The position numbers were made by a program, and so were the translations under genes. The notes under the pieces were generated by a model. It ran no database searches. It saw only the letters and a program-made list of their open reading frames with translations, and was not told the origin of the DNA. Shown piece by piece: positions 8,491 through 16,559 of a DNA stretch of 64,000 nucleotides (positions within the stretch are counted from its first letter, which is position 1; every line of letters begins with the position of its first letter). Where the stretch lies: positions 229,329 to 293,328 of the forward strand of contig NZ_MVOL01000011.1 in NCBI RefSeq assembly GCF_002018875.1. The letters run 5' to 3'. Source of the DNA: Pseudomonas sp. MF4836. Its GTDB lineage: Bacteria; Pseudomonadota; Gammaproteobacteria; Pseudomonadales; Pseudomonadaceae.

Positions 8491-9017
8491 GCCGGGCTCG
8501 ATCCCATCTGGACCAGGTAGCACTGGGTCACCGCGCGTTTTATCCAGCGCTCGATGCTGGCCACCGATGCCCCCAGCTCAGAGGCAATCTGCTGATGGGT
8601 CATGCCTTCCAGACGGTTGAGCAAAAATGCGTGGCGTACCCGGGCCGGCAAACCGTCGAGCATGGCGTCGATGGACTCGAGAGCTTCACGCAACAGCGCC
8701 AACTCCTCCTCGGACGGTGAGCAATCTCCCGGCAGGCTGGCCAAGGCCTGCAAGTAGCTGCGCTCCAGCTCGCCGCGCCGCCAGAACGTGCACAGCACCC
8801 GCTTGGCGATCACGCACAAAAATGCCCGGGGCTCTTCAATCTGTTCAAGCCGGGAGGACTTCCAACTGCGCACAAACGTGTCGTGCGTCAGGTCTTGCGC
8901 ATCGGCATGGCAATCCAGGCGCCGGCGCAGCCAGCGTTCAAGCCACTGATGATTCTGCGCGTACAGAAGCTGGAAAGGATCTTGGGGAGGAGCGCGAAAG
9001 TCGGCCATGCGAATCAT
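8487..9017 (-). CDS. fecI: FecI-type ECF sigma factor
   Basis: 176 residues. Region 2 reads LRRRLDCHADAQDLTHDTFVRSW and region 4 has LNRLEGMTHQQIASELGASVASIERW, both typical of iron-starvation ECF sigma factors. An alternative ATG at 9008 would remove three residues. Its likely target is the TonB receptor promoter in the 7411-7506 gap. A Fur-box-like sequence and a TTGACA box lie immediately upstream, so expression should rise when iron is scarce. Confidence 0.95.
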   Translation of the reverse strand: MIRMADFRAPPQDPFQLLYAQNHQWLERWLRRRLDCHADAQDLTHDTFVRSWKSSRLEQIEEPRAFLCVIAKRVLCTFWRRGELERSYLQALASLPGDCSPSEEELALLREALESIDAMLDGLPARVRHAFLLNRLEGMTHQQIASELGASVASIERWIKRAVTQCYLVQMGSSPA

Positions 9018-9025
9018 GCACTAAT

Positions 9026-9044
9026 GGTAATTGTTCTCATTCTT
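9026..9044 (-). promoter_or_regulatory. Candidate Fur box upstream of fecI
   Basis: Read on the minus strand, AAGAATGAGAACAATTACC matches the 19-bp Fur consensus at 13 positions. A TTGACA hexamer (9055-9060, minus strand) is spaced 17 bp from AGAACA (9032-9037), so the site would cover the -10 element. This fits iron-repressed transcription of fecIR. Confidence 0.65.
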
Positions 9045-9216
9045 GTTGTTTGGATGTCAATTTGCAAGGCACGAGTATCAGCACCCCGCCGATCCACCTC
9101 AGCCTGTGCTCAAGCCTTGCGCTGTCAACGCCCCCTGTTCAAGATCGCTGGCGTTCCTGGGCAGGCACTGCTGCCAGGACGGTTCGACATCAATGGGCGC
9201 TCAAGGAGAGTTGGCA

Positions 9217-9864
9217 ATGCTTCAAGTATGGGGACGCCGCAGCGCGTTCAATGTGCAGAAAGTCATGTGGCTGATCGGTGAACTGGGCCTGGCCCATGAA
9301 CACATTCCCGCCGGCGGCAGCTTCGGGATCAAGGAAACACCGGAATTCCTGGCCATGAACCCCCACGGCCGGGTGCCGCTGATCAAGGACGGCGAGACCG
9401 TGGTCTGGGAGTCGCACGCGATCCTCAGGTACCTGGCGGCCACTTACGGCGCAACGGCACTCTGGAGCGACAACCCGGGGCAGCGCTCAGTGGCCGATCG
9501 CTGGATGGACTGGGCCCAGTGCAGCCTGCAAACCACCTTTATCAACGGGGTGTTCTGGGGCGGGTTTCGGACCCCGCAGGAGCAGCAGGACAGCGTGGCG
9601 CTCAAGGCCAGTGTCCAGCGCTGCGCCGAGCATTTTCAGTTGCTCGATCAGGTGTTGAGTCAGCAACCGTTCCTGGGCGGCAACGAGTTCTCCCTGGCGG
9701 ACATCCCGGCAGGCACAAACCTGTATCGCTACTTCGAGCTGGAGATCGAACGCCCTGTCATCCCCAACGTCGAGGCCTGGTACGCCCGCCTCCAGGAGCG
9801 CCCTGCCTACCGCGAACACGTGATGATTCCCTTCGCCGAGATGCGCGGAAAGCTCGACTTCTAA
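9217..9864 (+). CDS. Glutathione S-transferase family protein
   Basis: 215 residues from the ATG at 9217, chosen because AAGGAG lies eight bases upstream and the product begins directly with the thioredoxin-fold strand (LQVWGRRSAFNVQKV). The N-terminal domain carries GRVPLIKDGETVVWESHAILRYLA, including the cis-Pro and the Glu-Ser that binds the gamma-glutamyl group. The C-terminal helical domain has FSLADIPAG. It likely conjugates or reduces substrates with glutathione in the cytoplasm; the substrate is unknown. Its stop codon overlaps the convergent exporter gene by four bases. Confidence 0.93.
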   Translation: MLQVWGRRSAFNVQKVMWLIGELGLAHEHIPAGGSFGIKETPEFLAMNPHGRVPLIKDGETVVWESHAILRYLAATYGATALWSDNPGQRSVADRWMDWAQCSLQTTFINGVFWGGFRTPQEQQDSVALKASVQRCAEHFQLLDQVLSQQPFLGGNEFSLADIPAGTNLYRYFELEIERPVIPNVEAWYARLQERPAYREHVMIPFAEMRGKLDF

Positions 9865-11285
9865 CCCCCATAATCGGCACGACTGGCCCCTGGGGCGCGC
9901 TGCGACCAGCGCGCAATAACCAGGGCCATGAGCAGTAACCCCGTGGCCACGGCAAAGCTGACCCGCAGGCCGTGGCTCATGGCATCGGGCGCACTCGTAC
10001 TCAGCTCGGAGGCAGATGACGCCAACGCAAACACCGCACCGATGACGGACGCACCGCTGATCAGCCCGAGGTTGCGCGACAGGCTGAGCAAGCCGGACAT
10101 CGCGCCGCGCTGATCGGCCTGGACATCCTGCATCACCGCGGTGTTGTTGGCCGCCTGGAACAGTTGATAACCCGGGGTCAGGATCACCAGCCCGGCCACA
10201 TACCCGACGACGCCGAACAGCGGTGCCAGCACGCTCAGCGCAACCGCCCCGGCGAGCATGCCGAACAACCCGAGCACCACACCCCGGGGCGCCCCCAGTT
10301 GGTCGACGACGCGCCCCGCCGGCACCCCGCTCAGTGCTGAAACCACCGGCCCCATTGCCATCACCGCACCGACCACGGCCAGGTCGAGCCCCAGCCCACG
10401 GCTGAGATAAAACGGCCCGACCACCAGCGTCGCCATCATCACCGTCGACACCAGGCCATTCATGAGCAGGCTGGCGCCGAGCAATGGCTCGCGAAACAAC
10501 GCCAGACGAATCAACGGTGACGCCACCCGGCCCTGCCCCCAGAGAAACAGCCCGCCGGCGAGTGCCGCCGTAAGCAGCAGCGCGGCATTGCGCCAATCGA
10601 AACGGCCGTGCCCGAGGGTCGTCGCCAGGGCATAAGCCGCGAGTGCCAGGGCCAGCAGCAAGGTACCGCTGTAGTCAAAACCGACCGGCCCAGCCTCGGC
10701 GCGTGGGCGATCGGCCGGCAGGTAACGGTAGGCCAGGGCCAAGGCCAACAGGCCCAGGGGCAGATTGAGCACAAAGATCGCGCGCCATCCCAGCCAGGCA
10801 ATCAGCACGCCGCCCAGGGCCGGGCCCAGAGCTGTGCCGATCGCCGACATGCTCCCCAGCAGGCCCATGGCGCTGCCGGTTTGCGCCTTGGGCACGCTGT
10901 CGCCCACAAAGGCCATGGCCAGCGCCATCATGATCGCCGCCCCCAGGCCCTGGATCGCCCGCGCGCCGAGCAACCACCCCAGGTTCGGCGCCAGGGCGCA
11001 CCCGAGGGAGGCCAGCGTGAACAGGGCAATGCCCGCCAGCAGCAGGCGCCGGCGTCCCATCAGGTCACCAAGGCGGCCGACGCTGACGATCAAGGTGGTG
11101 ATGGCCAGCAGGTACGCCAGGACAACCCACTGCACCTGCTGGAAAGACGCCTCGAACGCCTGGGCCAGGGCCGGCAGGCCGACATTGGCAATGCTGGTGC
11201 CGAGGGAGGACAACAGCATCGACAGTGACAGGCTGGCGAGCACCCCGCGCAGCGCAGGCTCCGGGTGGGCAATGATCGGCTTCAC
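9861..11285 (-). CDS. DHA2-family MFS drug exporter
   Basis: 474 residues from a GTG at 11285 preceded by AGGGAG; the longer frame begins in unlikely sequence. About 14 hydrophobic segments, the motif A-like GRLGDLMGRRRLLLAG after TM2, and the motif C-like GLLGSMSAIGTALGPALGGVL in TM5 place it in the EmrB/QacA group of proton-driven drug exporters. It is divergent from a LysR regulator with a palindrome between them, a standard layout for a regulated efflux pump. No membrane fusion protein is adjacent, so it probably works alone in the inner membrane. Confidence 0.93.
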   Translation of the reverse strand: MKPIIAHPEPALRGVLASLSLSMLLSSLGTSIANVGLPALAQAFEASFQQVQWVVLAYLLAITTLIVSVGRLGDLMGRRRLLLAGIALFTLASLGCALAPNLGWLLGARAIQGLGAAIMMALAMAFVGDSVPKAQTGSAMGLLGSMSAIGTALGPALGGVLIAWLGWRAIFVLNLPLGLLALALAYRYLPADRPRAEAGPVGFDYSGTLLLALALAAYALATTLGHGRFDWRNAALLLTAALAGGLFLWGQGRVASPLIRLALFREPLLGASLLMNGLVSTVMMATLVVGPFYLSRGLGLDLAVVGAVMAMGPVVSALSGVPAGRVVDQLGAPRGVVLGLFGMLAGAVALSVLAPLFGVVGYVAGLVILTPGYQLFQAANNTAVMQDVQADQRGAMSGLLSLSRNLGLISGASVIGAVFALASSASELSTSAPDAMSHGLRVSFAVATGLLLMALVIARWSQRAPGASRADYGG

Positions 11286-11367
11286 GCTGTGCTCCCTTTT
11301 TGAGCGCCGCACAATGCAGCTGGCAACAGGGTATGGCCCGCACTGCCAAGGCGGAAGACGCAGCATT

Positions 11368-11384
11368 TGCACTTCAGGTGTGCA
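11368..11384. promoter_or_regulatory. Candidate LysR-type operator
   Basis: TGCAC (11368-11372) and GTGCA (11380-11384) form a 17-bp interrupted palindrome in the divergent gap between the MFS and LysR genes. The T-N-A spacing resembles LysR-type recognition sites. Confidence 0.4.
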
Positions 11385-11426
11385 CCAGACGCCATACCTC
11401 GATCCCGCCTGTGCTAACGTCGCTGC

Positions 11427-12347
11427 ATGTCAAAACCCGACCTCAACCTGCTGTTTACCCTGGATGCCCTGCTCGCCGAAGGCAATGTCACGCGCGCTGC
11501 CCAACGCCTGCACCTGAGCCCGTCGGCCATGAGCCGGGCCCTGGCGCGCCTGCGTGAAACCACCGGCGATCCGTTGCTGGTCCGGGCTGGGCGCGGGCTG
11601 GTGGCCACACCGAGGGCCCTGGAATTGCGCGAGCAGGTCAGCCGCCTGCTGCAAGAAGCACAAGCCGTGTTGCGCCCCGTCGAACAGCTGGACCTCAAGC
11701 GCCTGGTGCGCAGCTTCACCCTGCGCACCAGTGACGGCTTTGTCGAAACCTTCGGCCCAACCTTGATCGCCCGCATCAGCCAGGAGGCACCCGGGGTGCA
11801 ACTGCGCTTTGTGCACAAGCCCGACAAGGACAGCACGCCCCTGCGCGACGGCACGGTCGACCTGGAGACCGGCGTGGTGGATCAAACCACTGCGCCCGAA
11901 CTGCTGACCCAGGCCTTGTTCCGCGACCGGTTTATTGGCGTCGTGCGCCAGGACCACCCCTTGACCCGGGGGGCGATCACCCCGGCGCTGTATGCGGCTG
12001 GGCGGCATATCGGCGTCTCGCGGCGTGGTCAGGACAAAGGGCCGCAACAGATCGAGCACGCCCTGCACACCCTTGGCTTGCAGCGCCAGCAGGTGGCCAT
12101 CGTCGGCGGCTTTGCCAGTGCCCTGGCGCTGACCCGTGGCGACGACCTGATCGCCACCGTGCCTGAACGGCATACCGCCACCCTGCGCACGGGCCTGCAC
12201 AGTTTTGCCCTGCCGCTGGTTTTGGCGCCGATCACCGTGTCCATGCTCTGGCACCCACGGCTGGATGCCGACCCGGCCCATCGCTGGCTGCGCGCCTGCC
12301 TCCGGGAGATCTGCGCAGAGCCCGCCGCGAACGACATCCTCGCCTGA
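11427..12347 (+). CDS. LysR-family transcriptional regulator
   Basis: 306 residues. The N-terminal winged helix is standard: NLLFTLDALLAEGNVTRAAQRLHLSPSAMSRALARLRE. The effector domain follows from about residue 90. The family is tetrameric and usually controls the divergent gene, here the DHA2 exporter. The HTH variant (MSRALARLRE) is that of the NodD/SyrM-like subgroup common beside MFS genes in Pseudomonas. The inducer is unknown. Confidence 0.94.
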   Translation: MSKPDLNLLFTLDALLAEGNVTRAAQRLHLSPSAMSRALARLRETTGDPLLVRAGRGLVATPRALELREQVSRLLQEAQAVLRPVEQLDLKRLVRSFTLRTSDGFVETFGPTLIARISQEAPGVQLRFVHKPDKDSTPLRDGTVDLETGVVDQTTAPELLTQALFRDRFIGVVRQDHPLTRGAITPALYAAGRHIGVSRRGQDKGPQQIEHALHTLGLQRQQVAIVGGFASALALTRGDDLIATVPERHTATLRTGLHSFALPLVLAPITVSMLWHPRLDADPAHRWLRACLREICAEPAANDILA

Positions 12348-12421
12348 ACAGCCGGCCGCCCACTGCTGTACATTGCCGCCACGGACGACACATCATTTTC
12401 CCAGTGAACGGAGTTCAACGC

Positions 12422-14257
12422 GTGTTTTCGATCTTCCATCCGCGTCATCGCCGGCTTACCACCCTCTCGCTGATAGCCGCCGCCCTCACCCTCAGTGCCT
12501 GCAACAACCCGCCTCCCAGCACCGCCCTGCCCGCGGCCCCGGAAATCGCCTCGGGCTACCGCAGCGACCTGCACACCCGGTATGCCGACCAGCACATGGC
12601 CGCCGCCGCCAACCCGCTGGCAGCACAAGCCGGGCGCGAGATCTTGCGCCAGGGCGGCTCGGCCATCGACGCGGCAATTGCCATGCAAGCCGTGCTGACC
12701 CTGGTGGAACCGCAGTCTTCGGGCATCGGCGGCGGCGCGATGATCGTGCTCTGGGACGGCAAGGCGGTGCGCACCTACGACGGCCGGGAAACCGCACCGG
12801 CCGGCGCCAGCGAAAAACTGTTCCTGCAAGCCGACGGTCGCCCCATGCCCTTTCCCAAGGCGCAGATTGGCGGACGTTCGGTGGGCACCCCGGGCGTCTT
12901 GCGAGCCCTGGAACTGGCCCATCAACAACACGGCCGCCTGCCCTGGGCACAATTGTTTGAGCCGGCTATCCGCCTTTCTGAACAGGGCTTCCCGATCTCC
13001 CCGCGTCTGCACGGCATGATCGTGGCCGACCCTTATCTGGCGCAGTCGCCGGACATGGCCGGGTACTTCCTCAACAGCGACGGCAGCCCTAAGGCCGTGG
13101 GCACTCTGTTGCACAATCCAAGGCTGGCGGCGGTGCTGAAACGCATCGCCAAGGAAGGTCCGAATGCCCTGTACCAGGGCCCGATCGCCGAGGAAATCGT
13201 GGCCAAGGTCCAGGGCCACGCCAACCCCGGCAGCCTGTCGCTCGACGATCTGCAAGGCTACCGGGCCAAGGAGCGCGCGCCGCTGTGCAGCGACTACAAG
13301 CGCTGGCAGGTGTGTGGCATGCCGCCGCCGTCGTCCGGTGGCATCGCCGTGGCGCAGATCCTCGGCACCTTGCAGGCGCTGGAGGCACGTGACTCGCGCT
13401 ACGCCCTGGCGCCGCTCAAACCGGTGAAAACCAGCCTGCCGGCCGGCCTCGAACCGGCGCCGCAAGCGGTGCATCTGATTGCCGAAGCCGAACGCCTGGC
13501 CTACGCCGACCGTGGCCTGTACGTGGCTGACAGCGACTTCGTGCCGGTGCCGGTGGCCGGCCTGGTCGCCCCCGGTTATCTGGCCCAACGCGCGGCGCTG
13601 ATCGGCGAGCGCAGCATGGGCCTGGCCCAGCCGGGCAAGCCGCAGGGGATTGAAGTGGCGTACGCCCCGGACCGTTCGCCGATGCGTATTTCCACCTCGC
13701 AAGTGGTGGCGGTGGATGACCAGGGCGGCGCGGTGTCGATGACCACCACCGTGGAAGCCGCCTTCGGTTCGCACCTGATGGTCCAGGGCTTCATGCTCAA
13801 CAACCAGATGACCGACTTTTCCTTTATCCCCGAAGAAAACGGCCAGCCGGTGGCCAACCGCGTGCAGCCGGGCAAACGTCCGCGCTCGTCCATGGCCCCG
13901 ACCCTGGTCTTCGATCGCGCCAGCGGTGAACTGCTGGCCACCGTCGGCTCCCCCGGTGGCTCGCAGATCATCGAGTACGTGGCCAAGTCGGTGATTGGCA
14001 TGCTCGACTGGAACCTCGACCCGCAAGCCGCCATCAACCTGCCCAACTTCGGCAGCCGCAACGGCCCCACCGAACTGGAGCAAGGCCAATTCACACCGGC
14101 CCTGAAACAGGCGTTGCAGGCCAGGGGGCACGCAGTGAACGAGATCGACATGACCAGCGGCACCCAGGCCATCGTCCGCGTGCGCGACGCCCAGGGCAAA
14201 GCCTCATGGGCCGGCGGAGCCGACCCACGGCGTGAGGGTGAAGCGTTGGGGGATTGA
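12422..14257 (+). CDS. ggt: Gamma-glutamyltransferase, probable lipoprotein
   Basis: 611 residues from a GTG at 12422 with CGGAG eight bases upstream; a GTG at 12404 lacks such a site. GGT cleaves the gamma-glutamyl bond of glutathione or transfers the group to another amine in the periplasm. It is an Ntn hydrolase that self-cleaves before a Thr, probably Thr425 in ISTSQVVAV, where the usual TSH has become TSQ. Other family boxes are present: GGSAIDAAIAMQ, SSGIGGGAMIV, TTTVEAAFGS and SPGGSQIIEY. The N-terminus carries a lipobox (LTLSAC), implying membrane anchoring rather than free periplasmic export. Confidence 0.94.
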   Translation: MFSIFHPRHRRLTTLSLIAAALTLSACNNPPPSTALPAAPEIASGYRSDLHTRYADQHMAAAANPLAAQAGREILRQGGSAIDAAIAMQAVLTLVEPQSSGIGGGAMIVLWDGKAVRTYDGRETAPAGASEKLFLQADGRPMPFPKAQIGGRSVGTPGVLRALELAHQQHGRLPWAQLFEPAIRLSEQGFPISPRLHGMIVADPYLAQSPDMAGYFLNSDGSPKAVGTLLHNPRLAAVLKRIAKEGPNALYQGPIAEEIVAKVQGHANPGSLSLDDLQGYRAKERAPLCSDYKRWQVCGMPPPSSGGIAVAQILGTLQALEARDSRYALAPLKPVKTSLPAGLEPAPQAVHLIAEAERLAYADRGLYVADSDFVPVPVAGLVAPGYLAQRAALIGERSMGLAQPGKPQGIEVAYAPDRSPMRISTSQVVAVDDQGGAVSMTTTVEAAFGSHLMVQGFMLNNQMTDFSFIPEENGQPVANRVQPGKRPRSSMAPTLVFDRASGELLATVGSPGGSQIIEYVAKSVIGMLDWNLDPQAAINLPNFGSRNGPTELEQGQFTPALKQALQARGHAVNEIDMTSGTQAIVRVRDAQGKASWAGGADPRREGEALGD

Positions 14258-14267
14258 GCCGAAACTG

Positions 14268-14298
14268 AAAGGGGCCTACTGCGCAGTAGGCCCTTTCA
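14268..14298. terminator. Bidirectional hairpin between ggt and a convergent gene
   Basis: GGGCCTACTGC and GCAGTAGGCCC form a continuous palindrome flanked by AAAG on the left and CTTT on the right, so each strand shows a stem followed by a short T- or A-run. It overlaps the last codons of the convergent membrane protein gene (stop at 14276). Confidence 0.7.
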
Positions 14299-14695
14299 TC
14301 GCCGAAGCATCACGCACGGCCAGATCGAACACCGCAAGCACCACGGCAATCGATACCCAGGCCGTCGCCCAGCACTTGATGAAGATCCAGGCAAAAGTCA
14401 GCGCCGACAGGCCATAGGGCGAGCCCATGACACCGGCGAACATCAGGGTCAGGTACAGTTTTGCGCAGTACAGCAAGGCGAACAGCGTGGCGCCCCAGGA
14501 AGCGCAAAACACCAGCGACCCCATTCGCCCCCGCGATTCATTCGACGTCTTGTGCCGACGGACAATAAAAGCCGCCGCCAGGGCTCCAAGCCCGGTGTAC
14601 ACCGCCAGTTCGAACAGGCTGCTGATCCCCACCATCAGAATGGCCAACGCCTCAAGTGCACCAAAGGTGCCCACCAGTTTCATATCCAGACGCAT
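14276..14695 (-). CDS. Small membrane protein, one copy of a four-helix unit
   Basis: 139 residues from the ATG at 14695, chosen because the sequence from GGAG through ATG matches the equivalent region of the next gene upstream. Four hydrophobic helices are evident. Its second half (FCASWGATLFALLYCAKLY, then FIKCWATAWVSIAVVLAVFD) is clearly related to both halves of the 309-residue neighbour. I do not recognise a family. The two genes run in the same direction with about 300 bp between them and look like products of tandem duplication. No catalytic residues stand out. Confidence 0.7.
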   Translation of the reverse strand: MRLDMKLVGTFGALEALAILMVGISSLFELAVYTGLGALAAAFIVRRHKTSNESRGRMGSLVFCASWGATLFALLYCAKLYLTLMFAGVMGSPYGLSALTFAWIFIKCWATAWVSIAVVLAVFDLAVRDASAMKGPTAQ

Positions 14696-14998
14696 CGTGC
14701 GGGCTACTCCATTGCCGTGCGGGAGCGCCGCGCCACCGCGCAAACGCCCCCAAAATACCGGGACCTGTGGGTGTACAGATCACAGCACTCCCATGAATGA
14801 GCGGCCAAGGTGAACCTGTGCTCGCGGGTTATCAACCGTTCCAAGGCATTTAAATCAGAGCGGTTTGAAGGGATTGGGGCGTACTGCAAAAAGCGAGTCG
14901 GCCACGAATTGTTGGGGGCGAGCATTGATCTCAACGCCGGGCGCACGGGAGGAACGCAAAGCGTTTCATCATCAATAGCGCCGAAACACACCTGGCCC
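14696..14998. other. Gap between the two related membrane-protein genes
   Basis: About 300 bases with no convincing gene. Short frames here lack ribosome sites and resemble no family. The left end (14696-14713) retains the GGAG-to-ATG stretch similar to that in front of the larger paralogue. Nothing else recognisable is seen. Confidence 0.4.
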
Positions 14999-15928
14999 TC
15001 AGCGCGTCCCCAAAACCCTGACGCGCAACACCCGCGCATCCAGCAAGCCCAACAGGGTCGCCACGGTGATAAAGACCACACCCATAGCCTCGGCCAATTC
15101 CGGCAGCAGCGAGCGCTGTATCACCTCGACAAAGGTCCAGGGGAAGTCGGAGAAAGCCAGCACCAGGGTCCGGCACGCAATCACCAGTGCGGCAAACAGG
15201 CAGGCCGCCGCCAGGGCGCAGAACAACACCGAAGGCCACAGGGGCTGATCGGCGCAGCGCGGTGCAGAAACCCGCCGAGTGAGGCGCACCGCACCCAGGG
15301 TGGCGATACAGGTGGTGAGTACAAGGCCCGTGCGCTCCAGGCCCCACAGCACATTGCCCAGCACCATCAGCGCGGCCAGCACAAAGAACAGTGCGACAAA
15401 GTGTTTATCGCGCCTGGACACCCGTCCCAAGCCGGGAAGCCAGGCGCTGCGGCGACCGCCGATGGACGCCAGTGAACTGCCGTCGCCGGCGAAATGCAGC
15501 GGCACCCGGGGTTTGCTTTCAGGCTCGGCCACCGGGGCGCGCATGACCTGCGGATCGAACCAGGCCAGCGCGCCGCCCACCGTCAGCAGGCTGATGCTCC
15601 AGCCCTTGAAGAAGGTCCAGCCCAGGTCCAACTGCGGTGCCGGGAAGCGCGCGCCACTGCGGGCGTTGACCACCAGGTCCAGGTAGAGCTTGGCGCTGTA
15701 CAGAGCCGCAAACAGCGTGGCTGCGACCAGGGCACACCCCACCACACTCGGCCAGACCTCAGGTGCCCGCAGGCGGCGGCTTTTGTGGCGAGCAGTGATC
15801 AGCGCCGCCAGCAAGGCCCCAAAGCCACTGAACAAGGCAATATCGAACGGGCTATAGACCGGCAACAGCAGCAACGTCAGGGTTTCAATCAGGAAAAAAA
15901 CCAGCAGCAGCTGGATATCGTGACGCAT
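14999..15928 (-). CDS. Membrane protein with internally duplicated four-helix unit
   Basis: 309 residues from the ATG at 15928 (GGAG 11 bases upstream). It contains two copies of the unit found once in the downstream gene. Copy 1 (about residues 1-140) has WPSVVGCALVAATLFAALYS and a helix ending LTVGGALAWFD. Copy 2 (about 180-300) has WPSVLFCALAAACLFAALVI and a helix ending VATLLGLLD. A polar linker with Ser/Gly (about 145-180) joins them. Eight membrane segments are predicted by eye. The repeated aromatic-Asp end of the last helix may mark a conserved interface. No known function is recognised. Confidence 0.7.
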   Translation of the reverse strand: MRHDIQLLLVFFLIETLTLLLLPVYSPFDIALFSGFGALLAALITARHKSRRLRAPEVWPSVVGCALVAATLFAALYSAKLYLDLVVNARSGARFPAPQLDLGWTFFKGWSISLLTVGGALAWFDPQVMRAPVAEPESKPRVPLHFAGDGSSLASIGGRRSAWLPGLGRVSRRDKHFVALFFVLAALMVLGNVLWGLERTGLVLTTCIATLGAVRLTRRVSAPRCADQPLWPSVLFCALAAACLFAALVIACRTLVLAFSDFPWTFVEVIQRSLLPELAEAMGVVFITVATLLGLLDARVLRVRVLGTR

Positions 15929-16080
15929 CGTACAAGCAACTCCTTTTGCCTGGAGGGGCGGTGCAGCGCCCTTGGGATTAGCCGATATCGCGCAGCGCAA
16001 AGGCAAGATGCGCAACAGGGCGCGCATCCTAGCCTTGAGTGGGCGGCGCAGGCAAAAAGAAATGTGTCATGAACCACCAG

Positions 16081-16177
16081 TGTGGCGAGGGAGCTGGGTC
16101 GCGCAGCGGCCCCAAAAATGGGACTGCTTCGCACCGGCCCACCGGCGCCCCCATCGGGAGCACGCTCCCTCGCCACA
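16081..16177. repeat. Inverted REP-type pair (REPIN-like), family with TGTGGCGAGGGAGC arms
   Basis: TGTGGCGAGGGAGC (16081-16094) and its exact reverse complement (16164-16177) flank 69 bases. This arm is a familiar dispersed intergenic sequence of fluorescent pseudomonads. It differs from the GTAG-headed REPs at 32.4, 33.0 and 52.4 kb, so it belongs to another family. Confidence 0.75.
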
Positions 16178-16427
16178 GGGTACTTTTCGCTTGTTCGATC
16201 ACTGAAGTGTCAGAGTCTTCTCAAACCATTTCCTGCCAAAAACAACATTTCCAACTGCACCGTCACAGAATGTCGCAGCTACGCCGCTGCAGCGCGGCAC
16301 CTGGGCCTTATTCTCCGTCCGTCGCTGCCCAATCGGCGACCGGGCTTGGCGGCCCGCCCACGAAAGGCGCAACGGCGCCAATAACACGATTGCAGGCGCT
16401 TTTTTTGTGCCCGCTTTTCTGTGTCAT

Positions 16428-16559
16428 GGCGGATTGCGCAGGGACCCCTTCGGGGGTGCCGGTTCCTTTCGTGCCGGTCCGCCAACCTTGTGCAATCCGC
16501 CACCCTAACCTGCTTGGCGGCAGGCGGTGGAGGTTCCCAACACGAAAGGAGTCGTCACC
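16428..16559 (+). promoter_or_regulatory. Structured 5' leader of the DUF3077-like gene
   Basis: A 13-bp stem (GGCGGATTGCGCA 16428-16440 with TGTGCAATCCGCC 16489-16501, one G-U pair) encloses a UUCG hairpin (ACCCC-TTCG-GGGGT, 16444-16457) and an exposed TCCTTTCGTG at 16464-16473. That decamer is exactly complementary to CACGAAAGGA at 16541-16550, which is the ribosome binding site of the gene. The leader could therefore switch between an open form and a form with the ribosome site covered. It is inferred from sequence only; no ligand or partner is known to me. Confidence 0.55.

Larger units (their letters stand above)
15929..16559. other. 630-bp gene-poor region with REP pair and structured leader
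   Basis: From left to right: promoter side of the membrane-protein gene (15929-16080), an inverted REP-type pair (16081-16177), about 200 bases with no recognisable gene, a GGCGCC/GGCGC stem followed by seven T (16372-16408), and the structured leader of the DUF3077-like gene (16428-16559). Long frames crossing this stretch are not credible as proteins because they run through the repeat and leader. Confidence 0.6.

Noticed and set aside
12029..14131. Long minus-strand frames across the LysR and ggt genes
   Set aside because: They are shadows of well-supported plus-strand genes and show no ribosome site or family motif.
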